A DNA stretch of 64,000 nucleotides from Luteimonas cucumeris (GTDB lineage: Bacteria > Pseudomonadota > Gammaproteobacteria > Xanthomonadales > Xanthomonadaceae). The notes under the pieces are model-generated. The model saw only the letters and a list, made by a program, of their open reading frames with translations. It had not been told where the DNA came from and did no database searches. The position numbers and the translations under genes are program-made. The DNA lies in assembly GCF_007830035.1 (NCBI RefSeq), contig NZ_VLKN01000006.1, forward strand, positions 1-64,000. Direction: 5' to 3'. Shown here one piece after another: positions 9,593 to 20,153 of the stretch (within the stretch, counting starts at the first letter, position 1; each line of letters starts with the position of its first letter).

Positions 9593-11770
9593 ATGCAGCA
9601 ATCGGCGACAAGCCTGCAATCCGGCGCGGATTGCAGCGAAGAAGCGATGCCTGCGCCAGCAGCACTGCTGGCGCGGATTCCACCGGGGGCGGTGCAGCGA
9701 CCACGCAGCAAGCCTTTGTACCAGCTCAGCCTGGGCCTGGTGACCTTGTTCTGCGTGCTGGTGCCGGTGATCTACGCCGGCCTGGTCATCGGTGTCGGCT
9801 GGCTATTGCATGGCTATTACACCGGCCCGGCAATGGAGCTCGAGCGCGGCGGCATCATCGGTCGCCTGCTGGTGTTCATCGTCCCGGGATTCGTCGGCGT
9901 CGTCGTCATCCTGTTCATGCTCAAGCCTTTTTTTGCGCCGCGGGCCAAACAACACCCGCCAGTGCAACTTGCCGACAACGAAGAACGGCAATTCGTTGCC
10001 GCCATACACGCGCTGTGCCGGGCCATTGGCGTGCGGCCCCCCAGTGCGATCCAGCTGAACTACCAGGTCAATGCCTGGGTGCAGTTCGAGCATGGCCTGC
10101 GGGGACTGCTCGGCGGACGCAAGCAGCTGAGCATCGGCCTGCCGCTGGTGGCAGGTCTGAGTTCGCGCCAGCTGGTGGGCGTGCTGTCACATGAGTTCGG
10201 GCATTTCGCGCAAGGCGCGGGCATGCGTTGTTCATTCGTCATCAACACGGTGAACCGTTGGCTCGAATCGCGCGCCTATCATCCCGACGAATGGGATGAA
10301 CGTCTGGAGCGTTGGGGCGAGGAGAGCGACAACTTCTACGTATACCTGCTTACCGGTACGGCAAGCCTCGGGTTGTGGGTGACGCGATTGCTCATGCGCG
10401 GTCTGTTCCAGATCAGCTTCCGCATCAGCCGGCGGCTGTCGCAGGAAATGGAGTTCGATGCCGACCGTTACGAAGCGCTGGTTTCGGGCAGCGCCTGCTT
10501 TCGCGCCACTGCGTTGCAGCTGCGCGCGCTTTCGCGCGCATTCCGGGAAGCCGACGGCAGCAATGCGCTGGCGTGGCGCGAGGGCAAGCTCGCAGCCGAC
10601 CTGCCGGCCGCGGTGAAGTCCAGGCTGGAACACCTGGATGCCGCGGCATGGACCAGTCTGGCCGATGAGCTCGATGGCAATGTCGAAACCAGATACTGGG
10701 ATTCCCATCCCGCCGACCAGAGCCGCATCGCCAATGCCGAGCGATTGCAGGCGCCCGGGTTGTTCCTGGACGAGCGTCCCGCCAGCCTGTTGTTCGACAA
10801 CTTCGCGGCCTTGTCGGCGCGGGTCACGCAAAGCTATTACCGCGACATGGGCCTGAGTTATTCGCCGCAGCAACTGGTGGATGCCGGCGAGGTGCTCGAA
10901 CTCAACAAGCTGCCGGCCGCTGCCGAAGCGGCATTGAAACGTTACGGCAACGACATGCTCGATGATTGCCGGCTGTTGTCGCCAGAGGCGGCAGGCATGC
11001 CCGAATGGGCCGGTCTGGGCTGGCAGGAATGCATCGACCAGCTCCGCGGCATGGCGCCCGATGTGGTCCCGGCCTGGCAGCGGCTGCGTCAGCAGGACAA
11101 GCGGCGCAGGACCTTGGCGTTCTGGCTGGTATTGATCGACCAGCACCTCGAGTTCCGCATGCCCAACGGGGCGGAACCGGATGCCGCGCAGCTGCGCATC
11201 GAATACGCGCAGCTGCAGGCGCCCGGGCACGCCGACCTGCGCCTGGTGCGGCGGGCGCTGGCGCTGTTCGCGCGACGGATCGAATGTGCCATGTCGGCGA
11301 TGCCCGTCGACGCGCAGGCCGTGGCACGGCAACGGTCGAAGTTGATCCAGTCGTTGCATGACCTGTCGCCGCGCCGTGAGGAAATGTCGGAATTGCGTTG
11401 CAGCGTCGATGCGCTGGGTCGTGGCCGCGGGCGCGGCGGCGAAGACGAGGCCATCCTCGAGGCGATGTACGAACTGGCCCACCGTTACCACGATCGCTGC
11501 CAGGAATGGCTGGGGCGCGCCGCGGGCGTGCCGGTCCCGGGCAGCGATCGCGACCTGCGCCAGTACCTGCTATCCCGCTGCGCGAAGGTGATCGATGCGC
11601 ACGGCGACCGCCTGGCGTACTTGCGTGCGATGTCGCCCATGGACGATGCCGTCGCGCATCTGTACCGGGAAAACCTGGCCGAGCTGGCCATGCTCGCGGA
11701 AGCCGCGGAAAAGGCAGCCGGCATACGCCCGATCAGACTCTGGAATCCGCCTGCAGGCGCGGGGTCCTAG
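9593..11770 (+). CDS. Large M48 family membrane zinc metallopeptidase
   Basis: A 725-aa protein with two transmembrane segments near the N-terminus (about 45-73 and 91-112), then an M48 peptidase domain with zinc motif HEFGH (200-204) and the third ligand in EFDAD (Glu287). The long C-terminal region (about 330-725) is alpha-helical and charged with no family recognised by eye. Typical M48 proteins such as HtpX are about 290 aa, so this is an extended subgroup. The ATG at 9593 is preferred over a GTG at 9572 because AAGGGGG lies 7 bases upstream. Its TAG stop overlaps the stop of the convergent ppk2 gene. Confidence 0.85.
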   Translation: MQQSATSLQSGADCSEEAMPAPAALLARIPPGAVQRPRSKPLYQLSLGLVTLFCVLVPVIYAGLVIGVGWLLHGYYTGPAMELERGGIIGRLLVFIVPGFVGVVVILFMLKPFFAPRAKQHPPVQLADNEERQFVAAIHALCRAIGVRPPSAIQLNYQVNAWVQFEHGLRGLLGGRKQLSIGLPLVAGLSSRQLVGVLSHEFGHFAQGAGMRCSFVINTVNRWLESRAYHPDEWDERLERWGEESDNFYVYLLTGTASLGLWVTRLLMRGLFQISFRISRRLSQEMEFDADRYEALVSGSACFRATALQLRALSRAFREADGSNALAWREGKLAADLPAAVKSRLEHLDAAAWTSLADELDGNVETRYWDSHPADQSRIANAERLQAPGLFLDERPASLLFDNFAALSARVTQSYYRDMGLSYSPQQLVDAGEVLELNKLPAAAEAALKRYGNDMLDDCRLLSPEAAGMPEWAGLGWQECIDQLRGMAPDVVPAWQRLRQQDKRRRTLAFWLVLIDQHLEFRMPNGAEPDAAQLRIEYAQLQAPGHADLRLVRRALALFARRIECAMSAMPVDAQAVARQRSKLIQSLHDLSPRREEMSELRCSVDALGRGRGRGGEDEAILEAMYELAHRYHDRCQEWLGRAAGVPVPGSDRDLRQYLLSRCAKVIDAHGDRLAYLRAMSPMDDAVAHLYRENLAELAMLAEAAEKAAGIRPIRLWNPPAGAGS

Positions 11771-12543
11771 GCGTCGAAAGCCGCGATCGGCTTCAATACC
11801 CGGTACCGCTCCTTCAGCGGCTTGCCTGGCAGCGGCGGGAATGCCGGCGTCGTCTCAGGCACGTGCGTGTCGGGCAGGCGGTCGAGCAGGTTGCGGATCA
11901 GGGTCAGCCGACCGCGCTTCTGGTCGTTGAAGTCGACCAGCGTCCACGGCGCGATGTCGTTGTGCGTGGCCTTGAGCATCGCGTCGCGCGCACGCGTGTA
12001 CTCGGCGTACTGGCTGCGTGCCTCGACATCGACGGGCGATAGCTTCCAGCTTTTCAACGGATCCCGCAGCCGCTCGGCGAAACGTTCCTCCTGTCGCGCC
12101 TGATCGCAGCACAGCCAGTACTTGAACAGCAGGATGCCGTCATCGACGAGTTGCTTCTCGAACGCCGGCGCCTGCTGCAGGAAAGCCTTGACCTGCGCGT
12201 CGCTGACAAAGCCCATCACCTTCTCGACGCCGGCACGGTTGTACCAGCTGCGGTCGAACAGCACGATTTCGCCGGCGGCGGGCAGTTGCGCGGCATAGCG
12301 CTGGAAATACCATTGCGTCGACTCGCGCTCTCCCGGTTTCGGCAGCGCGACCACGCGGCACTGGCGCGGATTGAGGTATTCGCGGACCGCGTCGATCGTG
12401 CCGCCCTTGCCGGCCGTATCGCGGCCTTCGAACAGCACCACCAGTCGCCGGCCAGTAGCGGCGATCCAGCGTGCCATCGCGACCAGGTCGACCTGCATCG
12501 GTTCCAGCAGTGCCTCGTATTCCTTGCGCTTGAGCTGCTTCAT
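11767..12543 (-). CDS. ppk2: Polyphosphate kinase 2 family protein
   Basis: A 258-aa PPK2-type enzyme that transfers phosphate between polyphosphate and nucleotides (NMP, NDP or NTP depending on class). Walker A-like motif GRDTAGKGG (40-48) and Walker B region FDRSWYNRAGVE (Asp97-Arg98) are intact, and the length fits a single-domain PPK2. The class (AMP, ADP or broad) cannot be decided by eye. The gene lies downstream of an XRE-type regulator and moaB, and converges on the M48 gene with overlapping stop codons. The start is the first methionine of the conserved region (MKQLKRKEYE); the longer upstream frame has no homology. Confidence 0.9.
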   Translation of the reverse strand: MKQLKRKEYEALLEPMQVDLVAMARWIAATGRRLVVLFEGRDTAGKGGTIDAVREYLNPRQCRVVALPKPGERESTQWYFQRYAAQLPAAGEIVLFDRSWYNRAGVEKVMGFVSDAQVKAFLQQAPAFEKQLVDDGILLFKYWLCCDQARQEERFAERLRDPLKSWKLSPVDVEARSQYAEYTRARDAMLKATHNDIAPWTLVDFNDQKRGRLTLIRNLLDRLPDTHVPETTPAFPPLPGKPLKERYRVLKPIAAFDA

Positions 12544-12601
12544 CGCGGCCTCTGTGGATGGCACGTCGGATGGGATCCCGGCTCCGCGGAGGGCGCCCCG
12601 G

Positions 12602-12943
12602 CTACGGCTTCCGTCGCGTTGCGCGTGTGCCGGCCATGCTGCGCGACACTTCCAGCAGCGCACCCTGTTGCCGGGTATTGAGCGCGCGGTAGGCGGCCAG
12701 CAGGTCGTGCTCGCCCTGGGTGCGGGCCGGATCGAGCGTGCGCGCCAGTTCCGCCAGCAAGGCGCCAGCCGGGACGCCGAACGTCCTCGCCAGCGCATCG
12801 AGCTGATCCTTGCCGGGCAGCTTTTCGCCGCGCAGCCAGGCCGATACGGTGGCCGCGCCCGCACGCGGTATCGCGGTGGCGATGTCGGTGGCGCTGAGGC
12901 CACGTGCTTTGGCAAGCAAGCGCAAGGTGGCATCGATCGACAT
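12602..12943 (-). CDS. XRE-type helix-turn-helix regulator
   Basis: A 113-aa protein with a Cro/C1-type helix-turn-helix at about 5-58 (GLSATDIATAI, ATVSAWLRGEKLP) and a helical C-terminus without a recognised domain. It probably binds DNA; targets are unknown. AAGGAG lies 5 bases before the ATG at 12943, supporting that start, which is 2 bases after the moaB stop. The position between moaB and ppk2 suggests cotranscription. Confidence 0.75.
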   Translation of the reverse strand: MSIDATLRLLAKARGLSATDIATAIPRAGAATVSAWLRGEKLPGKDQLDALARTFGVPAGALLAELARTLDPARTQGEHDLLAAYRALNTRQQGALLEVSRSMAGTRATRRKP

Positions 12944-12945
12944 CT

Positions 12946-13464
12946 TCACTCCTTCAGCCGCGGCTTCAAGGTGGCGAGATTGCAGGGCCGGGTACGCGCA
13001 TCGAGTTGCGTGCGGATGATCTTTTCCCACGCGGTGCGGCAGGCCGAGGTCGAACCGGGCAGGCAGAACACGAAGGTCGCATTGGCCAGGCCCGCGAACG
13101 CGCGCGACTGCAGCGACGACGTACCAATCTCCTCGAACGAGATCGCGCGGAACAATTCGCCGAAGCCCGGCATCTCCTTGTCGAGCAGCGGCAGCAGGGC
13201 TTCCGGTGTCGAATCGCGGCCGGTGAAGCCGGTGCCGCCGGTGACCAGCACGCCATCGATGTCGGGATCGGCGATCCATTGCGAGACCACGGCGCGGAGG
13301 CGATAACGGTCGTCGGGCAGCAGCGCGCGGTCGGCGAGCCGGTGGCCCGCGTCCTGCAGTGCGGATGCCAGGTAGTCGCCGGAAGTGTCGGTTTCAGGCG
13401 TGCGCGAATCCGACACGGTGAGCACGCAGAGGTTCAGAGCGATGGAGTTGGGGATGGCAGTCAT
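12946..13464 (-). CDS. moaB: Molybdenum cofactor biosynthesis protein MoaB
   Basis: A 172-aa MoaB/Mog family protein, which adenylylates molybdopterin or serves a related step in molybdenum cofactor synthesis. The family core motif TGGTGFTGRDSTPEAL (75-90) and the LPGSTSACRTAW stretch are clear. Length fits MoaB (about 170 aa). No other moa or moe genes are nearby. It is first in a leftward group with the XRE regulator and PPK2. Confidence 0.9.
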   Translation of the reverse strand: MTAIPNSIALNLCVLTVSDSRTPETDTSGDYLASALQDAGHRLADRALLPDDRYRLRAVVSQWIADPDIDGVLVTGGTGFTGRDSTPEALLPLLDKEMPGFGELFRAISFEEIGTSSLQSRAFAGLANATFVFCLPGSTSACRTAWEKIIRTQLDARTRPCNLATLKPRLKE

Positions 13465-13532
13465 GGGGCAAGCCTAGCGCATGGTGGCAACGCATGCCGT
13501 GGTCGCCTGCCGTTATGCAGACGTCGGAAAGC

Positions 13533-13559
13533 CTGGATCCTGGCTTTCGCCGGGATGAC
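13533..13559 (-). repeat. Dispersed hairpin repeat, family R1 copy 1
   Basis: Contains CTGGCTTTCGCCGGGATGAC; its reverse complement matches the element at 33006-33032 (GTCATCCCGGCG and AAGCCGGGA core). Such short hairpins are scattered between genes in xanthomonad genomes. Confidence 0.65.
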
Positions 13560-13607
13560 GGCATGAATCGTATGCCGCTTGCATGCAGCTGGTGGCATGG
13601 AAAGCAA

Positions 13608-13748
13608 AGCTTCCGCCTTGCGGCGGGTCACTTTCCTTGCGGGCCCACTGCGTGCGCCGGGAGCGCGCGCGAACGGCGAAGCCGGCCCGAAGGGTGAGCG
13701 GCATGGACGGCGCGAATCAAGAAAGTAACCAAAAGATAAGGGCCCGAA
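13608..13748. repeat. Dispersed palindromic repeat, family R5 copy 1
   Basis: Starts AGCTTCCGCC and GGGTCACTTTCCTTG and ends AAGAAAGTAACCAAAAGA and GGGCCC. The same ordered blocks occur at 56119-56196 with a much shorter centre. ACTTTC and GAAAGT halves form an inverted repeat. Confidence 0.65.
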
Positions 13749-13896
13749 ACCTCATTGGCAGACGTCGTTGTCGTGGCCCACGAGTGATGAGCTTCATTCG
13801 TGGCGGCTGACATTCCTTCTGTTGCTTCGACATTTGCCCGTGGATATTTGGGGCAAGGACCGTAGCCGGTTGCGTGGCGCTTATCGGCTACGCGAA

Positions 13897-14339
13897 CTAC
13901 TTGAGCGCCAGCGAGTACCACTGCGTCTCGTCCTCGTGCCAACCCGCATTGCGATATAGCGCGCGTGCCGGCGCGTTGTCGCGAGTCGTCTCCAGTACGA
14001 TGCTGCGCGCGCCGTCGTTGCGCGCGAAGTCGGCGGCAGCGTCGAGCAGGGCGCGTGCGACGCCGCCGCGCCGCGCGCGGGCATCCACGTAAAGATCGTT
14101 GAGGATCCAGGTTCGCGCCGTGCCGACCGAGGAGAACATCGGATAGAGCTGTACGAAGCCGACGGCCTTGCCGCCGCCTGTGGCCAGCAGCACGATCGAT
14201 TCGTTGGCCTGCATGCGCGCCTGCAACCATTCGCGCGCACGCTGCAGGTCGGACGGCTGGCCGTAGAAGCGGCGGTAGGCGTCGAACAGCGGCGCGACCG
14301 CGTCGATATCTACCAGCGTGGCGCGTGTGATGTGCATGG

Positions 14340-14343
<4 letters not shown>
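13897..14343 (-). CDS. GNAT family N-acetyltransferase
   Basis: A 148-aa acetyl-CoA-dependent acetyltransferase. The acetyl-CoA pyrophosphate-binding motif A is visible as [17 protein letters not shown] (84-100), followed by the motif B region with [17 protein letters not shown]. Substrate is unknown. It overlaps the prfA stop by four bases (ATGA) and is therefore probably translated with prfA. In many proteobacteria this place is taken by prmC, the release-factor methyltransferase; this protein is not PrmC, as it lacks an NPPY motif. Confidence 0.85.
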
Positions 14344-15414
<1,071 letters not shown>

Positions 15415-15425
<11 letters not shown>

Positions 15426-16686
15426 CGTCTTGTTCGTTGTCCGTCAGTGGCGGGAACAGCTTGTCGGCGGCGCGTGCCAGCTCGCTATCGCCGGCCAGCG
15501 CCGCTTCGCGCAGCGCCACGGTCGGCGCATGCAGCAGGCGATTGGTCAGCGTGTGCGCGAGCAGGTCGAGCACGGCGTTGGGGTCGGTGCCGGCGGCCAG
15601 TTCGCGCCGTGCCTTGGCCAGCGCTTCCGTGCGCGCACTGTCGCCGTGCGCGCGCAGGCGTTTCAGCGGCGCATGGCGCGCGCTGGCGTTGCTGGTTTCG
15701 ATGAAGCGGGCGGCCTGCAGGTCGATGATCGCCTCGGCTTCGGCCGCCGCTTCACGGCGGCTGCGGCGGTTGTCCTCAACGGCGCGCTCCAGGTCGTCGA
15801 TGGTGTAGAGGAAGGCGTCCTTGAGTTGCGCGACATCCGCGTCGATGTCGCGCGGCACGGCCAGGTCCATCAGCATCATCGGCCGGTGCCGGCGAGTCGC
15901 CAATGCATTCTGTACCTGCGCACGCTTGACCACGGTGTCGCGGCTGGCGGTGGCCGACAGCACCAGGTCGGCTTCGGCCAGGTGGCGCTCCAGTTCGGCC
16001 AGCGGCAATGCGACGCCGCCGTGGCGCGAGGCGATGTCCTGAGCGTGCGCCAGCGTGCGGTTGGCGATCAGCAGGCGCTTAACCTTGCCTTCGCTGAGAT
16101 GACGCGCAGCCAGTTCGATGGTCTCGCCGGCGCCGATCAGCAGCGCGGTCGATTCGTCCAGCCTTGCGAATGCGTTCTGCGCCAGACGCACAGCTGCCGA
16201 GGCCACCGATACCGGATGCGCGCCGATGCGGGTGTCGGTGCGCGCGCGCTTGGCGGTGGCGAAGGCCTGCTGGAACAGGCGGTCGAGTCCGCTGCCTAGA
16301 GTGCCGGCCGCGCGTGCCGCGGCCCAGGCATCCTTCACCTGGCCGAGGATCTGTGGCTCGCCGAGCACCAGCGAATCCAGGCCACTGGCGACGCGGAACA
16401 GATGACGCACCGCATCCAGGTCGTGATGGCCGTAGAGGTAGGCGTGCAGGTCCTCGCTGCCATCCGGATGCGTGGCCAGCCACTGGCGCACGCTGCTGCC
16501 GTCGTCGTCGACCACCGCGTACAACTCGGTGCGGTTGCAGGTGGAAAGCAGCGCGACTTCGCGCACCGGCGGCAACGCGCGGACCGCGGCCAGCGCGGCC
16601 GGTACTGCGGCGGCGTCGAACGCGACGCGCTCGCGCAGGCTGACCGGCGCGGTCTGGTGGTTCAGTCCCAATGCGTACAGCGGCAT
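15415..16686 (-). CDS. hemA: Glutamyl-tRNA reductase
   Basis: A 423-aa enzyme that reduces glutamyl-tRNA(Glu) to glutamate-1-semialdehyde, the first committed step of C5-pathway haem synthesis. The catalytic Cys50 lies in [12 protein letters not shown], and the family signatures GLNHQTAPV and [15 protein letters not shown] are present. It heads the leftward hemA-prfA-GNAT operon and diverges from the TPR gene at 16756. Confidence 0.97.
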
Positions 16687-16755
16687 ATTCAGCGGCTTGC
16701 GATTAAGCTAGCGATTCACTTCCAAGCGGCCATTTTACCGGCCCCCGGTCGCCTG

Positions 16756-18489
16756 ATGCCCGTATTCGTTGGTTTTCTCCGCAGCAAGGTCGTGAGCCCG
16801 TATCCGGGACGCGCGAACCGGCGCTGGGTGAGCGTCCGCAGCCTGCTCGCGGTCTTCTGGCTTGTATTGCTGCTGGGCACGCAGGCCTGGGCCGCGAAAC
16901 CGGTCAAGCCGCCGGCAGGTGCGCTGGAACCGGTCATCGCCGGCGAATTCGCGCTGCAGGGCGGGCAACTGGACGAGGCCGCGCGCTGGTATCTGGAAGC
17001 CGCCCGCGTTTCTGGCGATACCGGCCTGGCCGAGCGTGCGACCCGTATCGCCCTGCTTGCCAATGACGATGCCCGCGCCGCCGAGGCGCTCGACCTCTGG
17101 CGCCGGCAGTCGCCGAATTCGCTGGCGACGCGTACCGCCGAAGCCACGCTGTCGCTGCGTCGTGGCGATGCCAGGGCGGCGCGGCGGCAGCTGGAAGCGT
17201 TGCTGCGCGATCCGGACAAGTCCGCCTGGGCGCATGCCTTCGTGGCGCTGGGCAGCGGCGCCAAGGATCCCAAGCTGGCCGCGCGCCTGCTCGGCGAGAT
17301 GATCGACGACAACGCGATCCCCAACCAGCTGCAGGCCTGGCTGGCCTTCGGTGGCCTGGCGCAGCGGCTCGACGAGCAGGCGCTGGCCGAGCGCATCGTC
17401 GGCGAAGTGGTGCAGCGATTCCCCGGCGAGCCGCGCGTGGCGCTGCTGCGCGCCAGCCAGCTGCGCGAAGCCGGCAAGACCGCGGAAGCCCGGGAAGCGC
17501 TGGCCCGGTTGATGCCGAAGGCAGAACGCGATCCCGACATCCGGCGCGCGATGGCAGCCGAATACGACCAGCTCGGCGACCCGGTCGCCGCCGCTGGCGT
17601 GCTGTCGCAAGGCCCACAGGACGATCGCAGTTATGGGATGCGCGCCTCGCTGCTGGCCAAGTCCGAGGACAACGCCGCCTTGACCGCGCTGTACGACGAG
17701 TTGCGCAAGCAAGGCACGCAGCCGAATCCCTCGCGGCGCCTGTTGCTGGGCCAGATCGCCGAATTCCTGGAACGCTACGACGAGGCGCTGGAGTGGTATC
17801 GCGGCGTGCCGGGCGGGCAGGAGCGTTGGGAGGCACGACTGCGCACGGTCAACGTGCTGCACAAGCTCGAGCGCCGGGACGAGGCCTACGCCGAGGTGCG
17901 CAAGCTGCAGTCCGACGCCAGCGCCGACGAGGAAGTGCGCCGCAACGCCTATCTGCTCGAGGCCGAACTGCGCACCGAGGACAAGGACGATGCCGGCGAG
18001 CTGGATGTCTACGCGCGTGGGCTGGCCGCGTATCCTGACGACGGCGCGCTGCTGTATTCGCGCGCGCTGGCCTGGGAGCGCCGCGACCGGATCGATCGCG
18101 CCGAGGCGGACCTGCGCAAGCTGCTGGTCGCCGATCCGGAAAACGTCGCTGCGCTCAACGCGCTCGGCTACACACTCGCCGATCGCACCACGCGATACGC
18201 CGAGGCGATGGAACTGATCGATCGCGCCCGTGCCGCCGAGCCCGGCAACGCGGCGATCATCGACAGCCACGGCTGGGTGCTGTATCGCCTCGGTCGCAAC
18301 GAGGAAGCGCTGGTGCAGCTGCGGCGCGCGTTCACCCTGCAGAAGGATCCGGAAATCGCCGCGCACATCGGCGAGGTGTTGTGGATGACCGGCCGCAAGG
18401 AGGAAGCGCGCAGGTATTTCGACGAGGCACGCAAGCTCGATCCGGAAAACCGCTCGCTGAAGCGCGCCTTGTCCAAGACCGGCGCGTGA
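16756..18489 (+). CDS. Exported tetratricopeptide-repeat protein
   Basis: A 577-aa TPR protein. The N-terminus carries a signal sequence (VSVRSLLAVFWLVLLLGTQAWAA). TPR-like helical pairs run through the whole remainder, clearest near the end (NVAALNALGYTLADRT, NAAIIDSHGWVLYRLGRNEEAL). It sits between hemA and lolB as does the Pseudomonas PA4667-type protein, so an envelope assembly role is plausible but unproven. ATG 16756 is used; GTG codons at 16792 and 16828 are alternatives, and the last gives the most typical signal peptide. The stop lies 8 bases before the lolB start. Confidence 0.82.
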   Translation: MPVFVGFLRSKVVSPYPGRANRRWVSVRSLLAVFWLVLLLGTQAWAAKPVKPPAGALEPVIAGEFALQGGQLDEAARWYLEAARVSGDTGLAERATRIALLANDDARAAEALDLWRRQSPNSLATRTAEATLSLRRGDARAARRQLEALLRDPDKSAWAHAFVALGSGAKDPKLAARLLGEMIDDNAIPNQLQAWLAFGGLAQRLDEQALAERIVGEVVQRFPGEPRVALLRASQLREAGKTAEAREALARLMPKAERDPDIRRAMAAEYDQLGDPVAAAGVLSQGPQDDRSYGMRASLLAKSEDNAALTALYDELRKQGTQPNPSRRLLLGQIAEFLERYDEALEWYRGVPGGQERWEARLRTVNVLHKLERRDEAYAEVRKLQSDASADEEVRRNAYLLEAELRTEDKDDAGELDVYARGLAAYPDDGALLYSRALAWERRDRIDRAEADLRKLLVADPENVAALNALGYTLADRTTRYAEAMELIDRARAAEPGNAAIIDSHGWVLYRLGRNEEALVQLRRAFTLQKDPEIAAHIGEVLWMTGRKEEARRYFDEARKLDPENRSLKRALSKTGA

Positions 18490-18497
18490 GGATGTCG

Positions 18498-19211
18498 ATG
18501 CTTCCAGAACACGCGCGCTTCGCCGCAGCAGTCGAAAACATGCCATTCCATCCTGCACTGGCAGGGCGCAACACGCTGCTGCTCGCTGTCATGGCGCTGC
18601 TGCTCGCTGCCTGCGTGCCACGGACCGTGCGCGCGCCATTGCCGTCGCTGTCGCCGCAGGAACTCGCCGACGCGCAGGCGCGGCAAGCCACGCATGAAGC
18701 AAAGATCCGCGCGGTGCCGTCCTGGTCGCTGCACGGACGGGTCGCCTTGTCCAACGGACGCGACGGCGGCAGCGGCAGCCTCGACTGGCGCCAGCAGGGC
18801 GACACCTATGAAGTCTCATTGAGCGCGCCGGTGACGCGGCAGAGCTGGCGTCTCAGTGGCGATGCCGCCGCGGCTCGACTGGAAGGCCTGGAAGGCGGCA
18901 CGCGCACCGGCAGCGATCCGGAGCGATTGCTGCGCGAAGCGACCGGTTGGGAAATTCCGGTGGCCGCGCTGTCGTCCTGGGTCCGTGGCGTGCGCGCCGA
19001 CGAGGCTGTTTTCGGTCCGGCCACGTTGGCCTTCGGATCCGACCACCGCCTCGCCCGCATCGAGCAGGCAGGCTGGACCATCGACTACAGCGCATGGCAG
19101 ATGCAGGCCGGAAACGACGGCTTCGCCTTGCCGAACCGCCTCAACGCGCAGCGCGACCAGGCCCGGGTGCGGCTGGTCGTGGATCGCTGGGACGGCGCAG
19201 GCGCACCATGA
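18498..19211 (+). CDS. lolB: Outer-membrane lipoprotein insertion protein LolB
   Basis: A lipoprotein of about 237 aa that accepts lipoproteins from LolA and inserts them into the outer membrane. The lipobox LLLAAC is followed by the LolB domain, recognisable from [24 protein letters not shown] and its place before ispE. ATG 18498 has GAGG six bases upstream; ATGs at 18492 and 18540 are alternatives, the last giving a more usual 24-residue signal. The stop overlaps ispE (ATGA). Confidence 0.88.
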   Translation: MLPEHARFAAAVENMPFHPALAGRNTLLLAVMALLLAACVPRTVRAPLPSLSPQELADAQARQATHEAKIRAVPSWSLHGRVALSNGRDGGSGSLDWRQQGDTYEVSLSAPVTRQSWRLSGDAAAARLEGLEGGTRTGSDPERLLREATGWEIPVAALSSWVRGVRADEAVFGPATLAFGSDHRLARIEQAGWTIDYSAWQMQAGNDGFALPNRLNAQRDQARVRLVVDRWDGAGAP

Positions 19212-20065
19212 GCGGCGCCGACTGGTCGGTCTGGCCAGCGCCGGCCAAGCTCAACCTGTTCCTGCGCATCACCGGGCGCCGTGCCGACGGCTATCACCAG
19301 TTGCAGACCGTGTTCCGGCTGCTGGAATGGGGCGACACCCTGCGGCTGCGCGTGCGCGGAGACGGCCAAATTCATCGACATGGCGAATCGGCGCCGGCGG
19401 TGGCCGCACATCGGGATCTGGCGGTGCGCGCCGCCGAAATCCTGAAAAAGCACGCCAAAATCAGTGAAGGTGCCGATATCGTCCTCGAAAAACGGATCCC
19501 GGTCGGTGGCGGCTTCGGTGGCGGCTCGTCCAACGCCGCCACCGTGCTGGTGGCGCTGAATCACCTCTGGGGACTGGACTTGCCGGTCGATGAACTGGCC
19601 GAGTTGGGCCTGCGGCTGGGCGCCGACGTGCCGGTCTTCGTCCGCGGCGAGAACGCCTGGGCAGAGGGCGTGGGCGAGGAACTGACCCCGATGGCGTTGC
19701 CGCCGGCCTGGTACGTGCTGGTGGCTCCGGGCGTTCATGCCGCCACCGCGGAGTTATTCCAAGCCCCTGAATTGACGCGCGATTCGCCGCCCGCGACAAT
19801 GTCCGACTTCGTTTCGGGTGTTCCGCTCGGCAATGCGTTCGAGCCGGTGCTGCGCCGCCGCGAGCCGGCCGTGGAGGCCGCCTTCGCAGCGCTGTCGCGG
19901 ATCGGCACGCCACGCCTGACCGGGTCGGGCAGCGGCTGTTTCGTTGAATTCGTCGATCGCGACGCGGCCGAAGCCGGACTGGCGGCATTGCCGCCAGGCC
20001 TGCAAGGCTGGATCGCGCGGGGCGCAACGGAATCGCCATTGCACAGGGCGCTTGGAACCAGGTAA
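19208..20065 (+). CDS. ispE: 4-diphosphocytidyl-2-C-methyl-D-erythritol kinase
   Basis: A 285-aa GHMP kinase that phosphorylates CDP-methylerythritol in the MEP isoprenoid pathway. Lys14 in [10 protein letters not shown] and Asp140 in LGADVPVF match the catalytic Lys/Asp pair; the glycine-rich ATP loop [14 protein letters not shown] lies at about 98-111. The ATG overlaps the lolB stop by four bases. It is followed after four bases by tRNA(Gln), as in Pseudomonas. Confidence 0.95.
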   Translation: MSGADWSVWPAPAKLNLFLRITGRRADGYHQLQTVFRLLEWGDTLRLRVRGDGQIHRHGESAPAVAAHRDLAVRAAEILKKHAKISEGADIVLEKRIPVGGGFGGGSSNAATVLVALNHLWGLDLPVDELAELGLRLGADVPVFVRGENAWAEGVGEELTPMALPPAWYVLVAPGVHAATAELFQAPELTRDSPPATMSDFVSGVPLGNAFEPVLRRREPAVEAAFAALSRIGTPRLTGSGSGCFVEFVDRDAAEAGLAALPPGLQGWIARGATESPLHRALGTR

Positions 20066-20069
20066 CCGC

Positions 20070-20146
20070 AGGGGCGTCGCCAAGAGGCCCAAGGCACCAG
20101 GTTTTGATCCTGGCATTCGTAGGTTCGAATCCTACCGCCCCTGCCA
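20070..20146 (+). tRNA. tRNA-Gln (anticodon TTG)
   Basis: Seven-base acceptor stem AGGGGCG/CGCCCCT, anticodon stem CCAGG/CCTGG with loop TTTTGAT (anticodon TTG), T-arm with GGTTCGAATCC, discriminator G and encoded CCA (20144-20146). It lies in the conserved ispE-tRNA(Gln)-prs arrangement. Confidence 0.97.
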
Positions 20147-20153
20147 AATTTTG

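Larger units (their letters stand above)
13465..13896. other. 432-base gene-free region made largely of dispersed repeats
   Basis: Between the moaB start and the GNAT stop there is no credible gene. The stretch holds two dispersed intergenic repeats (13533-13559 and 13608-13748). The remainder, 13749-13896, shows no recognisable feature. Short ORFs here have no ribosome-binding site or family resemblance. Confidence 0.6.

Noticed and set aside
13494-13810. Short frames in the moaB-GNAT gap as possible genes
   Set aside because: They consist of dispersed repeat sequence and lack ribosome-binding sites or family resemblance.
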